Shown: one piece after another, positions 48,901 to 59,030 of the stretch
Layout: every line of letters begins with the position of its first letter
Position numbering within the stretch: the first letter of the stretch is position 1
From: Sequoia sempervirens
Taxonomy: Eukaryota > Streptophyta > Pinopsida > Cupressales > Cupressaceae
Assembly (NCBI GenBank): GCA_007258455.2
Contig: VDFB02193867.1
Span: 564,818,591 to 564,882,590, forward strand
Direction of reading: 5' to 3'
DNA length: 64,000 nt
Translations under genes and position numbers: made by a program
Notes under the pieces: model-generated
The model's database searches: none
What the model was told of the DNA's origin: nothing
The model's input: only the letters and a program-made list of their open reading frames with translations

Positions 48901-51662
48901 CGATTAAGCCCAACAAAGGAACCCCACTCTGATACCAATTGAAGAGCAATGGCTTTGTTGTTGCGCCAGAAGATCGACCTATTAACGCCCAATACAAATG
49001 CCGGATTTATACCAGATCCGCAGGAGGCAATTAAGCCATGTCATGAATCCGAAGTGGGCTGGTTAGGCACCAACCTATCCGAGGGGACAAAGGCACCAAC
49101 CTTCAGAAAGCACCAGCTTTCCAACAAAATGTTGACCAAGCAAGACTGAGGTGTGGATTTGTTCAAATTTATTGTAGTATTGTCAACTCTATCATCAAGG
49201 TCTTTAAGAAAGTCAAGTACCCACCATCATTAGCATCAAAGTGGTTTTAAATTTTTTATTTTCATAATTAGTGTTAAATTTCAAATGAGATTGTAATCAA
49301 TCTATAATTTCCTAGTAATATTAACATTGACTGATTATTGAAGAGGCGTATCCTGTGACACATATATCCCACCAGCATCTATTTAATGGATCCCCTTGTA
49401 TAGTCTTCTTACATCAATCATCTGTATCATTCTTATTGTAATGAATACAAAATATTATCAGACATATCCCTTTCTTTCTCTTTAGCAAAAGTAGTTGACA
49501 AATTGGTGTCATCTCATTCTTGAGTCACATTCTTCAGAATTGAACACATCTCCTTCTATGCAATGTTGGAAAGAATTTGATTGAAGTTACTCATGACCCT
49601 GGGTATTATCCTTTGTCTTACTTGTAGATCAATAATTGGCAATCTCAATTCTTTGATTGTTAGGTGACAATTAAACTATTCTTTTATTTAAGCCTAACCA
49701 ACATATTATTTAATTATTGTTAATGATATCATACAGCATCGATCTAATACTCCAGCTTTCTTCCTTGGCAAATAAATTAAATGATATCTATAAGCTATTT
49801 AATTTATAAGATCTCAAGAGGCGTAATTATGATGTGTCACTTCGATTTGTTAAAGCAAATAATCATTAAATGTAAAGGCACGTCTCTTGTATTAAGGGCC
49901 GACCTCCTCCTCTTGGCGCGATTTATCTTTTATTGGTTATACCTTATTCTGGCCGACTTGTATTAAATAAAAGAAGGCGTCTCTTCAAGAGTATAAATAA
50001 GAGATCACTTCCTCATTTGTAATCATTTTCAAGTTAGAAGAAAAGTTCGATTCAGTCAAGTACGAATTTCATTAAGAGCAGATTGCGAATTTATTCAAGG
50101 GTAGAGTTAGATATTGGGAGGTGCAGATTATTATCTGCCATTGCATCTTGTGTAGGTGCTGAAGGTTGGCCTTGTTATTGGCCTCATTGTAAAGAGAATT
50201 GTTGCCTCTATTTATATATACAAGAGAGATCTTTGTTGCTGGGTTTTTCTCCCTCAAGTGGAGGGTTTTCCCAGGTTATCTGCTGTGTTGCTGTGTCTGA
50301 TTTTTGAATTAATTTTCTGTGCATTAATCTGTTCATTAAAATTTACAATTATAGGCCTCCGGGAGTGCAGATCTCTATGAAACACAGTAAAGAAGAGAAA
50401 GAAAATCAGCTCTTATAATAGAGGATGTTTTTGCCATAATTTATTTCTTTAATGTGAAGAGCACAGATACAACTAAATCTTCAAATTATGCATATAGTAC
50501 ATACATTTGCTTCTGCAGCAGGGTTAACATTTCCATTCATAGAAAATGCACCACCAAGAATAACAATCTGCCCTATTTTCTGTGCAAAGAGAGGATCCAG
50601 TTCTATTGCCTGCAAAGTTGAGATATATTAGAGAGAAGAGAATATAAAATTAAATCAACCTTCTGGATTGCCATACCAATTGACATGAAGTAAAGTAATT
50701 TTATGCCACCAGACAGAATTCAGAGCTTACCAATGCTATGTTTGTAAGTGGTCCTAAACCAACTACTGTCACTTCTCCAGGGTACTGATTTGCTTTATCA
50801 ACAAGAAATTCTGCTGCCGATTGCACAATTGCATTACCTTTTGGTGGAGTAATACTGGTATTTCCAAGCCCATCAGAACCATGGACAAAATCTGCAATAC
50901 GTAGCTTTGGAACCCTCTATTTGACAAGTAAGCAACATGAAGTCAGATATCTTATGAATGTGAGAGCTAATTATAACAAGCAACTTAAATGTTCCACATC
51001 AAGCAATAAATGATTTCATGAAACCTCTGTGTCGAGATGTTAAAAAATCTGGGATATAGGTTGAAAATTTGAAATCATAAGCAACTTCAATTCAGAATGG
51101 CTATAGTGCACATCTTTTGCATCTAAAGAATGAATCTCTCTAATCTTCGAGGCTTTGCTAAGAAAAATCTAGACATTTTCAAACCTTGATTGACGTATGT
51201 GAACCTTCTGCCACTGGGATATCTTCTCTTCCCACAACCTCTAACTATATTTAAAAAACAAAATGGCTGTCAGAATAGGAATTCGCCAGCATGGTTGAAA
51301 CAAAGAAACTTGAAATGTGTAATGTAATCAGCCTAAATGAGAATAAAATAGGATAATATGATTCAAAGCCTTGAATTTTACATCTCATTCTTTCCAAAAA
51401 AAATATATAGAGTTAAAAAAATAGAAAGACGAAACAAAAGTGTATAAATAATAAGAAAGAACATTAGATATGGTTCCTACAGTAGAGTCCAAATATGACT
51501 TATTTTCACTGTAAATCAAATACTTGAAACTGTCTCATCTGCATACCAGATGAAGGGCATTCTTTGTAGCCAAACTTGTGTAGACATTGCCATAAATTGT
51601 AGTGAGACCAATTACATCAACCTCTGGAGACTGAAAAGCCAAAAAGATTGCCATGGCATCAT
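33834..51662 (-). CDS. URH: Uridine/purine nucleoside hydrolase (URH/NSH family), 7 exons, partial at both ends
   Basis: The enzyme cleaves the N-glycosidic bond of uridine and related nucleosides to free base plus ribose in the cytosol (pyrimidine and purine salvage/catabolism). The exons 51547-51662, 51185-51244, 50731-50916, 50505-50609, 34790-34886, 34194-34301 and 33834-33969 join in frame to about 269 codons. Family signatures in order: DDAMAIFLAFQSPEVDVIGL, EDIPVAEGSH, IADFVHGSDGLGN, TVVGLGPLTNIAL, IVILGGAF, GNVNPAAEAN, FGDPDAADLVFTCGADI, GINVTHQVV, and GAYLHDPTAMFA with the His-Asp pair that helps catalysis and binds calcium. No stop or frameshift is present. Intron 4 is 15,618 bp and full of transposons. 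The DTDPGI half of the N-terminal motif and the C-terminal 40 or so residues are not seen. URH1 versus URH2 type was not resolved. Confidence 0.92.
34194..34301 (-). CDS. URH: URH exon (helical linker)
   Basis: A 108 bp exon, phase 1 to phase 1: DLEDLACSHGKYANYISKIL then KVYFEYHLEAYNIC. Acceptor ACCTTGCAG, donor GTAAGT. It corresponds to the 'KGKLAQYLCKILDVYYDYH' region of plant relatives. Confidence 0.9.
34409..34451 (-). ncRNA. Hammerhead ribozyme motif, minus strand
   Basis: The mirror copy in the left arm: CTGATGA is the complement of 34441-34447 and GAAAC of 34416-34420, with the same stems. A nucleosidase pre-mRNA (minus strand) would carry this sense copy and the antisense of the other. 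Confidence 0.75.
34505..34547 (+). ncRNA. Hammerhead ribozyme motif, plus strand
   Basis: CTGATGA at 34509-34515, then stem II GGATCAC (34517-34523) / GTGATCC (34529-34535) with loop GGAGT, then GAAAC (34536-34540) and GTT. Stem I can form TATC/GATG (4 bp with one G-U). Stem III is the self-complementary ACGT, so the minimal form would cleave as a dimer after GTT. All core bases of the hammerhead are present. Penelope-like elements are known to carry such minimal hammerheads, and Penelope-like elements are known in conifers. Confidence 0.75.
34790..34886 (-). CDS. URH: URH exon (FGDPDAAD)
   Basis: A 97 bp exon entering in phase 0 and ending in phase 1: IFGDPDAADLVFTCGADIIV and VGINVTHQVVIT. 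It follows directly on the AEAN end of the exon across the 15.6 kb intron. Acceptor TTAATCAG, donor GTTATT. Confidence 0.93.
35000..37423. other. Intron sequence without recognised elements
   Basis: Part of the 15.6 kb nucleosidase intron. It is AT-rich and has no supported coding frame, RNA gene or repeat. Confidence 0.4.
37424..37982 (+). pseudogene. Copia gag relic (UBN2-type)
   Basis: The ATG at 37424 opens MTSFSLREHDHQEGTSNFTP, then WKWKMQMLLEEVHILSFVKT and ITLDSMKGHLTPHITNKKTA. After frame slips it reads VTSYIIKIIKLQD, LVPIAKNRFSS and NLWDDLI. These are the usual blocks of a Copia gag. Stops such as TAG after NPV and after KLQD, plus indels, kill it. No zinc knuckle or pol follows. It lies antisense to the nucleosidase gene. 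Confidence 0.78.
37995..38170 (+). repeat. hAT-like terminal block followed by AT-rich repeat
   Basis: GGGTTCAG, GGGTTCAGGGTCAGG and GGCCATACA-type words followed by AT-rich sequence, resembling 61500-61700 (TTTGGTTACGGCCATATATA). The two blocks look like copies of one element end. Confidence 0.4.
39386..39573 (+). repeat. Tandem duplicated hairpin module in the solo LTR
   Basis: Two copies (39386-39474 and 39485-39573, 99 bp apart) of CTAAGCCCAAGGG..GGATAG, CCCCCCTG, CCACTAATGGCAGACACA and GGGCATCCATTAG. In each, CCACTAATGG can pair with CCATTAGNGGTGG. A related module with TAAGCCCAAGGGC occurs at 59031-59275. Confidence 0.85.
40010..40034 (+). repeat. CA dinucleotide microsatellite
   Basis: About ten AC units followed by an AT-rich stretch inside the solo LTR. 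Confidence 0.9.
41655..41820 (-). repeat. Dispersed ~165 bp module, copy 1
   Basis: Read on the minus strand it runs from TTGTTGGAAATTTGGTGCC through GGTGGATCTTGTATAAA to GCGCAACGGCAAAGCCATTG. A closely similar copy is at 48946-49127. It lies on the inner side of a TGGTATCAGAG site, whereas copy 2 lies on the outer side of one. Confidence 0.85.
41879..41889 (-). promoter_or_regulatory. Primer binding site-like TGGTATCAGAG
   Basis: On the minus strand LTR end CTCAACA (41892) is followed by ATTGGTATCAGAGTG, a perfect tRNA-Met type primer site. It means that the LTR at 41892-44796 is bordered by a polypurine tract on one side and a primer site on the other. Confidence 0.7.
41892..44796 (-). repeat. 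Copia LTR (minus strand) enlarged by an insertion
   Basis: On the minus strand it begins TGTTGAG at 44796, right after the purine tract AAAGGGGGAGAT, and ends CTCAACA at 41892. The ends are perfect 7 bp inverted repeats. The 2.9 kb length is explained at least partly by a hAT-like block and repeat at about 42650-43515. It also contains short tandem words: AAGCACCAACTCCA-like units (42106-42185) and AAGTAAGCAAGCAAG units (44700-44765). Confidence 0.65.
42650..43515 (+). mobile_element. Unclassified insertion sharing both ends with 61500-62428
   Basis: The left block GGTACGGGTTCAGATACGAG and the right block (43350-43515: CTATGGGTTCGGTTAGGG, GGACCCACAAAGAACCAAGG, AGAACCCAGTAAC) both have partners near 61500-61580 and 62262-62428 in the same order and similar spacing. 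The middle parts have diverged. The ends are likely a non-autonomous hAT-like family. Exact ends and target duplication were not determined. Confidence 0.45.
44799..44810 (-). promoter_or_regulatory. Polypurine tract of the minus-strand Copia element
   Basis: The complement reads AAAGGGGGAGAT directly before the LTR start TGTTGAG, preceded by a CATCAATGAC run as in the 16.5 kb element. Confidence 0.8.
44826..46734 (+). mobile_element. Solo LTR with AACAC/AACAT target-site duplication
   Basis: Starts TGTAATGTCCCTTGC and ends GGTGACATGACA. Flanks are AACAC (44821-44825) and AACAT (46735-46739), a 5 bp duplication with one C-to-T difference. It is 1,909 bp with no coding content. It is inserted in the internal region of the gag-only Copia element, just upstream of its purine tract. 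Its 3' third matches the partial LTR near 63540-63620 (GATGGATTCCTCAACTCCAG; TAGGGTTGATCTTTCAC). Confidence 0.85.
46900..48770 (-). pseudogene. Copia gag with two CCHC knuckles, pol missing
   Basis: Minus strand from about 48770: MNTILCGLSETKFAKVMHCD, IWDKLQKTYEGDVKVNKAKL and LATCFLRVDEVNTIKGLGEK are the UBN2 gag domain. A TAG at 48403-48405 stands where VVQKILR is expected. Then comes LDKLTVDELPGILIVYEMR, a first knuckle CFNCGKVGHFVSKC (about 48100), a long Lys/Ser-rich linker with frame slips, and a second knuckle CFSCNHLGHKATNC (about 47235). After about 46990 the text passes straight into 3' UTR-like sequence with a CTCAGGGGGAGC tract, so protease, integrase, RT and RNase H are absent. 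Confidence 0.88.
48928..48938 (-). promoter_or_regulatory. Primer binding site of the gag-only Copia element
   Basis: TGGTATCAGAG on the minus strand, preceded by GCTCTTCAAT and followed by TGGGGTTCC and the gag region. The LTR that should precede it (ending CTCAACA) is not there; instead the 165 bp module begins 8 bp upstream. Confidence 0.75.
48946..49127 (-). repeat. Dispersed ~165-180 bp module, copy 2
   Basis: Matches 41655-41820 over its length, including CGGCATTTGTATTGGGCG and AATAGGTCGATCTTCTGGCG. Copy 2 has about 16 extra bases (a second GGTGC-like word) near its start. Confidence 0.85.
49128..50504. other. Intron sequence without recognised elements
   Basis: The exon-proximal end of the 15.6 kb intron. 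Some stretches look LTR-like, but no paired ends were found. Confidence 0.35.
50505..50609 (-). CDS. URH: URH exon (ILGGAF, GNVNPAAEAN)
   Basis: A 105 bp phase-0 exon of 35 codons, AIELDPLFAQKIGQIVILGG and GNVNPAAEAN, with the Asn-rich substrate loop. Acceptor TTTGCAG, donor GTATGT. The next exon is 15.6 kb away. Confidence 0.93.
50731..50916 (-). CDS. URH: URH exon (FVHGSDGLGN to LGPLTNIAL)
   Basis: A 186 bp phase-0 exon of 62 codons. It has IADFVHGSDGLGN, the active-site loop, and EVTVVGLGPLTNIAL. Acceptor CAAATAG, donor GTAAGC. Confidence 0.93.
51185..51244 (-). CDS. URH: URH exon (DIPVAEGSH)
   Basis: A 60 bp phase-0 exon, 20 codons: LEVVGREDIPVAEGSHTSIK. Acceptor AATATAG, donor GTTTGA. 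The short length and the V-A-E-G-S motif match this part of the family. Confidence 0.88.
51547..51662 (-). CDS. URH: URH exon (metal-motif end, LTTIYGN)
   Basis: Acceptor TTTGTACAG precedes; donor GTATGC follows. It starts in phase 1 with AT GAT GCC, giving Asp-Asp-Ala-Met, so the previous exon must end with G. It encodes DDAMAIFLAF..GLTTIYGNVYTSLATKNALHL. The two Asp are the end of the DTDPGxDD calcium-binding motif. Confidence 0.92.
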
Positions 51663-54600
51663 CTGTACAAATCAATAATTTTTCAGATAACAATTATAGA
51701 ATCTTATACATAGTTGCAACCTGTACTAAAAATAGCCAGGGTAACCTGCATAAATTATTTTGAAGTAAAACTATGTATTTATATAATGCTGAATACAGTT
51801 GTACCTATATAATTGATTGATTTGCAACAAACAATTATCTTCATCAAAAACTTTAAGCATGGAAAATGAGAAAATGGATAGCTTCCTACAATAAATGAAT
51901 TCGCACAAGGAATGAATGTGTTAGGAATGATAAAATCTTCTACGGTATATTGGTGCCCATATAACCTTAATTGTCAAGTTTGTTGTCAGTCAATCCTCAA
52001 AATTTTCAAATTTGTGAGCTTTCCGGGTAAATTTGTAAGAATTGATCCCATACTAGTCTTTCGAAGTAAAAAATTTTGCAGGGTTAGATGATTACTGTGA
52101 GCCAGATGAAGAGAAAACACTAACAGTAATGATGTTCGACAAAAGAATGGATCAGAGGCAAACAGGACAGTTTCAGTCTTTCATTTTCATCACTATTGAA
52201 GGAGATGGGGATGAAAAGTTAGTGAGCAGTGCGTAGCAAAAACTGTCTCATACAGCTCAAGCTAGGCACACCTTCAATTGGCACAAACCATAAGTCTTCT
52301 CCTCCTTTCATTGACAACAACTTTAGTGAACTCCACCCAGCTGAAAGGGACTCAAAAATCAGACTTAAGTACATAAGAATGTCTAAGACTTAAGTGATCT
52401 ACACTCAGGGATAAATCTGAAAGTTTGAGGAAATGAAGTGCAATTTTGTATGGGCAAAGCCAACTAAAACCTCTGCCAAATATCATTAAACTTGGCTAAC
52501 TCTATAGAGTGACAAAGCCATCTTAATCTTCCACCAGTTCATGAAGGAAAAGTGACTAAGTGTTGAAAAAGAATTCCGCCCAAGGCATTAAAGTTTGAAT
52601 TGTCAATGTTTGGCGCACAAACTTAATGGTTAAGCCTAAAGAAAATCAAGTTGAAAGAGTGACAGAGACTGGAGAAAAGCACACCCAACAAAGAGACAAA
52701 GAAATCAAGTCAAAAGAGGGGCCCTTTGCAATGGTAGAGCCACTAAAAAGCTCTGCCTAAGTTAGAAAGGGTGGCAAATGCAAGATGAAAATGTGCCTAA
52801 AGGGAAAAAACAAAAATGAAACAAGTTAAGTTGTGGCGCCATTTGCAATGGCAAAGCCACAAGGAAAATGTTCTCAAGTTGGCTACTGCATTATGAAAAT
52901 CTGCCTCATCCAGAAACAGAGCAATGTCACCTAAAATAATGACTTTAAGGTTAATACTGCATAGCCAATGTCCACTTCTAAAATTATAGGAGCTACAATA
53001 AAAAAAGATTGAAATAATAAACTTAATGAGTACAGTTTTGCTATATGCACCTTTAAATTATTTTACCCTACATAAATTGTCAAGACAATCTTTTGAGTTG
53101 TTAAAAGAGAGTTCTTTCTGCTCTTTTATAGAAAGTCAGTTATGAACCCAAAGTATTCTAAATCTTACAAAATGAAGCTGAAATACCCAGTCTCATCAAA
53201 ACCACAAACCTAGAAGAGCTCAGTTATAAGAAAAGGTTGATTGAACCCACTAACAAAAAATATGCAAGGGTTAATAACAGTCCCCCCTCCTTTAATTGCT
53301 TTGCCCTTGAAGCAGTAATAATAATGGCTGTTGAAAACTCTCTTGTCAATTTTTTCTTGCAATTCTTCTTCTTCCCTTGGTGAACATTGCCTCTAAGATC
53401 AAATGGAAAACGGTGAGGTACTTTAACCAGGTCTAACCATTGAGGACCATGCAGAGCTCCAACTTGTTCCATTTTAGCACACAATAAAATTGCTCCCTAT
53501 GCTCACTTCCTGGACTAGGCGATTCAACTTTGAAATCAAGCTCAGATATAGGTTCATCTCATGGAAGTGCTGTAGACAAGGAAAAAAATGTTTCTCAGCA
53601 TGGAGCCGCATATCCTAAGCTAAACCCAATACTAACACTTTCTTTCTCTTGGGCCTGGTGCATTGGGAATCAAGAATTGGGAAAGAACAGAAAGGGAAAA
53701 TTACAATTTGATATGCATTAGAAATGATATTTAAATCGTTGCAATTAGTTAAATAACTTAAATTGTTATTTAAAATTATTCCTTGGGCTCTGAGAAATTA
53801 AAAAAAATTATTGGAATGGCCTGGAAAACGATTTAAATCGTCTTATTTTATTTGTCTTTGAAAAAGATAATGATTAAGCAATTTTGATTTAATGAAAATT
53901 GTATTTAGTGAAAATGAAAATTAGAGGAAAAAGAAAATAGAAATAAAAAATGTGAAAATGAAATTAGAAAAGAAAAAGGACATAAAGGAAAAAGACTTGG
54001 TCTATTATCTCATTATCTCATTTTTTGAAAACTCTCTCTCAAACCCTCTCTTCTCAAAAATTGGAAAATGGATGGAATGAATTCAGAATGGATTACTTCA
54101 GATTGAAAAGGGATTGGAAAGGAGGGATGGGTGGTAAGCTTGCATTGGATTGGAATTTCTTCTCAATTTTGGAGGTATTTGGCTTTTTTTTTAGTTTCAA
54201 GCTTGAGGTAATTCCCCTCATTTTCTTCATGTTTTAAGTTCCTTATTTTGATGTTTTCCATGCTTACCCCTAAGGAAGCATATGGCCTCCATTTTAGAAT
54301 GATTTCCATGCGTTTTTAATTGTTAATGATTAAGTTTTAAATTTTTGAAAAACTCCATTTTGTGCCCATATTATAGAAAAAATTTCCAAAATTTCCAAAA
54401 TTTCCAAAATGTAAATTTTATGTCAAAAGTGTGGTGTTGTGCATATTTGCAACCAAAGGGTATATTTAGAATTTTGAAATTTAAAATTTGAATTTTTAAG
54501 CATTCATCAACAGAGTTTGGGAAATTTTTATTGTTTTGTCAATGCAAAATAATTTTTGAAAAATTGAAATTGGGAGTGATTTATGATAATTTTTAATGTG

Positions 54601-57600
54601 GGAAAATAAGTCTCCTTATTTATTTTTTATTTACAAAATCATGAGACCATGTTTGTTTTTATCCCCAAAAAAATTGCATTAAAATCCATGCCACACCCAA
54701 ATAGTAATTTGGCGTTATGAGCCTAGGATTTAAGGTGTAAGGTGTAGGAAAGGGGTGGCTCTTCATGTTGGTCGGGACACAAAGTGGCCCAAGGATGTGA
54801 TGAGCAAAGAGTTTCTCAATAAAGTGATAACTGAAGACATTCAATAAACAAAAATAACCAAGATAATGATTCATATGCCATAGCCAGAGTACTAGTACAA
54901 GTTTGGTATGAGCATAGAAGGCATGCTCGCTCAGGGAGCGTTGGGACTTGCAAGTTGGTCTCCCCGTGTGGGTGAATTGATGCATAACCAACTCCGCTTA
55001 GCTATCTCTTCGACCTATTGGATGACACTCCTTCCCTAGATCCTATGGGTTCCTTGTCCTTGTTACAATTGGACTTTGTGTTCAACAAGAGACCCATCTT
55101 TGACCATGTTGTGATTGGAAAAGACTTGAATGCACCTAAATATATCCATGTGATATGATTCCATGGTTGCACATGTTTATGTTAATGATGTATGCTATGT
55201 GATATGGTTTATCCTTTGTGCTTCTTGTTGATGATGTATTCCCTTGAGCATATTTGTATTATGATTTGATGATCATTATGTTGGCCTATATGCATCTAAT
55301 GTGATCATGCTTGTGCCATGCTTATGCTATGATGATGCTTGATGCCATGTATATATATTGATTGACATGTTTGGGAGCTATGCTGTTGTTTTATGTGAGT
55401 GATGTGCTTACGCCCAAGTGACCATCTCCTAACATAGTGGGAGTGGACCTAAGGGTACCATGCAGTTGGGTAGTGTGGATACCACCATTGGGGATCAAAG
55501 TTCTTGGAGGCTTCACCTTTCAAGGAGCTTTGGTCAGTGTACAAGTGGAGGTTCTCCTTGCCTTTAGTTTTCTCATTTTTTTATATTATGATGTAAAATG
55601 TATAATGCAAGACCTTGAGTCCTCTTTGTAAATTGTAATATTCAATTATGAAATATCATATTGGATGGATTCTAAACCTCCCACATAAGTGGTGAGGAAT
55701 GTATCTTCATATGTATGTTTTCTCGACATTGGTGTTGAATGCTTATGTCACTACATTCACAATTTATCATTCTGGTTATGTTGGTAAAATGAACATAGAG
55801 CACATTTGGATTTAGGCTTAAAATGGATCCTTGTGAGTTAGAAAACATGCAATTGATAATTGAATCTCTAGCCTTCTTTGTGTTCTTATGTGTTGGTTGT
55901 GAGGACCCGCCTCGTTAAGGAGCTATTTGGGGCTCTCTAGGTGGTCTTGGCAAGGTTAGGAGGTGTAGGACACTTTCCCCTTCTCCCCTTTTTCCGTTGT
56001 ATCCTTTTGGAGCCTCCTGTAGTCTCCAAGCCCTTTGGAGCCATCTCCTTCAAGGGCTAGTGTGTCTTGTGTGATCGAGTGTCACAGACCACTTTGGTTC
56101 CCCGATCGTTGTTGTCATTTATGAGTCCACCTTTGGTCATGGTGCCTTCCTAATGGTTCCCTCATAAGGAGCAAAATTGAGCTTTAGATTTCTCAGTAGT
56201 CGAGAGACTAGCACTAGATCCAAGACCACAACACTAGGAAGGACTACAACACCTATCTAAGACTATGGCACCAAAATAAGACCCCAACACTAGACTAGGA
56301 CTCCAACTCCAGGCTTGGACACCTATGCACTCGCTCTAGTGTCCTATCTAGGCGCTAGTGTCCTCTGGCGCCCTGTTTCTATCTTTTTGTTGTTGTTGGG
56401 TCTTCTGATGGTTTGGTTTCTTGAGGAAACTTTGTATATGAAAGTTGTTTCCCTCAACCTAGAGAGTCTTCCCATATTGTCACTTCATCAACAAGTGTCA
56501 TATCATAATCTTTATGGCACCCATTTATATTTTGAAGTGTGTCGTTGCTTGGAAGCAACCCATCATCATTCTAGTTAGTGGAAGGCTTGTACCTCCTAGT
56601 AAGCCAACTCTTGTGAAGGTTTTCCATTGAGTTTAGGTGTTGCTTAGTTGTTGAGTGGATTGGAGGTGTTTGTTGCCCTCATTCTACTCCTCCTTCCAAA
56701 GGTCGATGATTGCATTATCTAATGGATGTGTGTTAGCTCCTAGTCGTTCCACCGTCAGTGTGGGATTTTGTGGGTGTGTTAGGGTTTGTAATAGTGTCTT
56801 GGTGTGAATTTGAGGTTGATGATTCCCTCATCCTACCTTTGTGTTTTGTTGTGAGAGGCTATGATTGTGGGTTAGTCCCTGATTGTCATTTGGGTGTCAT
56901 TTTCCCCTCTCATAGGGTTCATCGTGGTGGTTTTGTCCCACAACTTTACGTCTTCTGCTTGTGCCACCTTGCTTGTAGCAATGGCGAAGTTGTTTGTGGT
57001 TAGCGCCCTTGTTTCGTTGTGTTTCAAACGACACTTGTGTGTCTGTGGTTGTGCAAGTGCAACATGTTGTCATATCTTAGTTGTCAATGTTATTGTTTCA
57101 AAAAAAAATTGTTCAATCTGTTTCATTCTAAGTGTGTTGCTTAGGGAATTACACCAAAAACCAAATAGATTCACAAGTGAGAAGACTAGGCTCCATTGAC
57201 ATAAAGGAAAAAAGAAATTAAAAGAAGTTTCGAGTGGACCCATATAATTGGTCCAATTGGACTTGTAATTACAAAAACTTGAACCATTGTACGCTGCTAG
57301 AAGATGAGCTAAAAACAAGCAAGCAAATAAAGAGTGTCCACGAGGCATATGGCTATTGAGGACTATTGTGAGAGGGTACATCACTATACAAAATGAGGGA
57401 TAAATCTCAGTCAAACCAAGAAACAACATAGTTGCTAATCTGTACAAATGGCAAAAATAAATCATAAATGTAAAGTGCAACATGCAATAAAACAAGATGG
57501 CAGAAAATATAATTAAAAACCAGGATCTAATGCCTTTGCCTTTCCAATTTCCAAATTTATGAAGAGTGAGATTAGAGAGTGATCTATTCATGAATTCCTA

Positions 57601-57700
57601 ATTTTTGCATGAACCATAGAAGCAAAAATTGGGACTTGACACAGACTGATTTTTTTATCCAAAAAATAATGTTTTTTGAATAAAGCAGTCAAATGAATTT
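51663..57700. other. Upstream intron or intergenic sequence
   Basis: No supported coding sequence. Short frames (for example 53224-53484 minus, 54659-54991 minus) carry no recognisable motif. The missing DTDPGI exon of the nucleosidase was looked for on the minus strand and not found. There is a small AATTTCCAAA triplication at about 54376-54408. Confidence 0.35.
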
Positions 57701-57929
57701 TGACCTAATAAATCACAGTAAAATTGTGACCTGTGATTAAATCGCAATTTTTGACATTTTTTGGTGAAATTTTTAGTCAAAAATTAGGGTTTGTAGGTTT
57801 TTTTCTAATTTCTTTGACAACTTTTTTCAAATTTTTCCCTAACCCGAACCCAATTTTTTCCCTATTAATTGAAAAAATATTTATCTTTTGTTTTTCCAAG
57901 TTACTCCTGGAAAGCTTTTTGCTACTATG

Positions 57930-58500
57930 GCATGAACAATATGATACAATGGTACACGAGGATGCGTCCCTGGGACGGGAGATGTTTCCTCAGTGTCCCC
58001 AAAAAAAAAATTTCATCGGGGACATTTCAGATTGCAAGGGACATCTCAAGGACGACAAGGGGACGATCGGTCATCCCCTTTTTTCCAGCCACTTTTTGGA
58101 TAAAAAGAAACATCTGGATTTAAAAAAGGATTTTTGCTCATTGTTTTTAGGTGGACCCCACACCCTCCCAACCCTAATATGCAACATAAAACTTGATTTC
58201 AAAGGCATTTGACTTCATTTTAACATTCCAAAAATAATTTGCAGCTAAGAGCGAAGTGAGCAAACGAAAAGAGGGTTTGAAGGAGTTGTTGGAGAAGAAA
58301 AACCAGCCTTCAATAGAAAAAAAGGAGAGCATTAAGGCAGCAACCAGCAAGAGAAGTGAAAGAGGTAAGTGATGAGGAGGAGACAGAAGAGGGATTGGTT
58401 GGAGTTTCATTAGATGAGCCAGCCTCTCATACTCATAGTGGCAATGATTCTAAGTCTAAGTTTGATTTTGATGCAATGTCGGTAGATGCCAAGTAGAGGT
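57930..58500 (+). pseudogene. Possible hAT transposase tail fragment
   Basis: After a CpG-containing block of GGGAC/GTCCC words (57960-58075), a frame from about 58340 reads an acidic tail with GLVGVSLDEPASHTHSG and FDFDAMSVDAK-stop (58496). This resembles the end of some plant hAT proteins, as at 27.2-27.45 kb. No hATC signature is visible, so the call is weak. Confidence 0.3.
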
Positions 58501-59030
58501 AGCCATCATACTTTCTATTACTATGTTTTGGACATTTGTGACTGTCATTTTAACATTTGTAGTACAAACTTGTAGTCTTTAGGCATTTTATTTTTAAAAT
58601 TTTATATCATATTCACATTGACAGTTTGACATGAATTATGGAAGCAATTAAGTAGTTGTAGTATTAATTTGTTCGACTCTATAAAGTATATGTCAATATG
58701 ATTACATTTGCAACTTTATCAATGTCCATTGTTATGATTACCATTACTCATATGAATATTTGAAATTTGAAATTTCCCTATATTTGTAGTGTGAGTAGAC
58801 CCCTGCAAAACAAAGGTAAAGAATATTTACAAGATAATATTAATTAGGATGCACATATTTAAGAAAATCAAGAGAGTATGGTTAGGGATACAACTACTTG
58901 TTTAGACCTACAAATATGTTAGTAGTCATTTATGAATAGAGATAATATCATAATAAAATACATTGAATTTCTTAGATGCTCTAGTTCATTCTTCCTTGAT
59001 CATAATGGCCTGATAGGGTGCCCAAGAAGC

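Noticed and set aside
53224..53484. 86-codon minus-strand ORF as a gene
   Set aside because: No recognisable motif; a low-complexity Lys run and hydrophobic end suggest chance.
54659..54991. 110-codon minus-strand ORF as a gene
   Set aside because: Composition looks like antisense of repeat DNA; no domain or start context supports it.
57500..57545. Missing DTDPG exon of the nucleosidase (a GATCCTGGT string on the minus strand)
   Set aside because: The codon before Asp is Leu rather than Thr, a stop follows at once, and there is no suitable splice donor.
57070..57591. 173-codon minus-strand ORF
   Set aside because: Length is notable, but the residues are dominated by Phe, Leu and Ser from T-rich DNA and no domain is seen.
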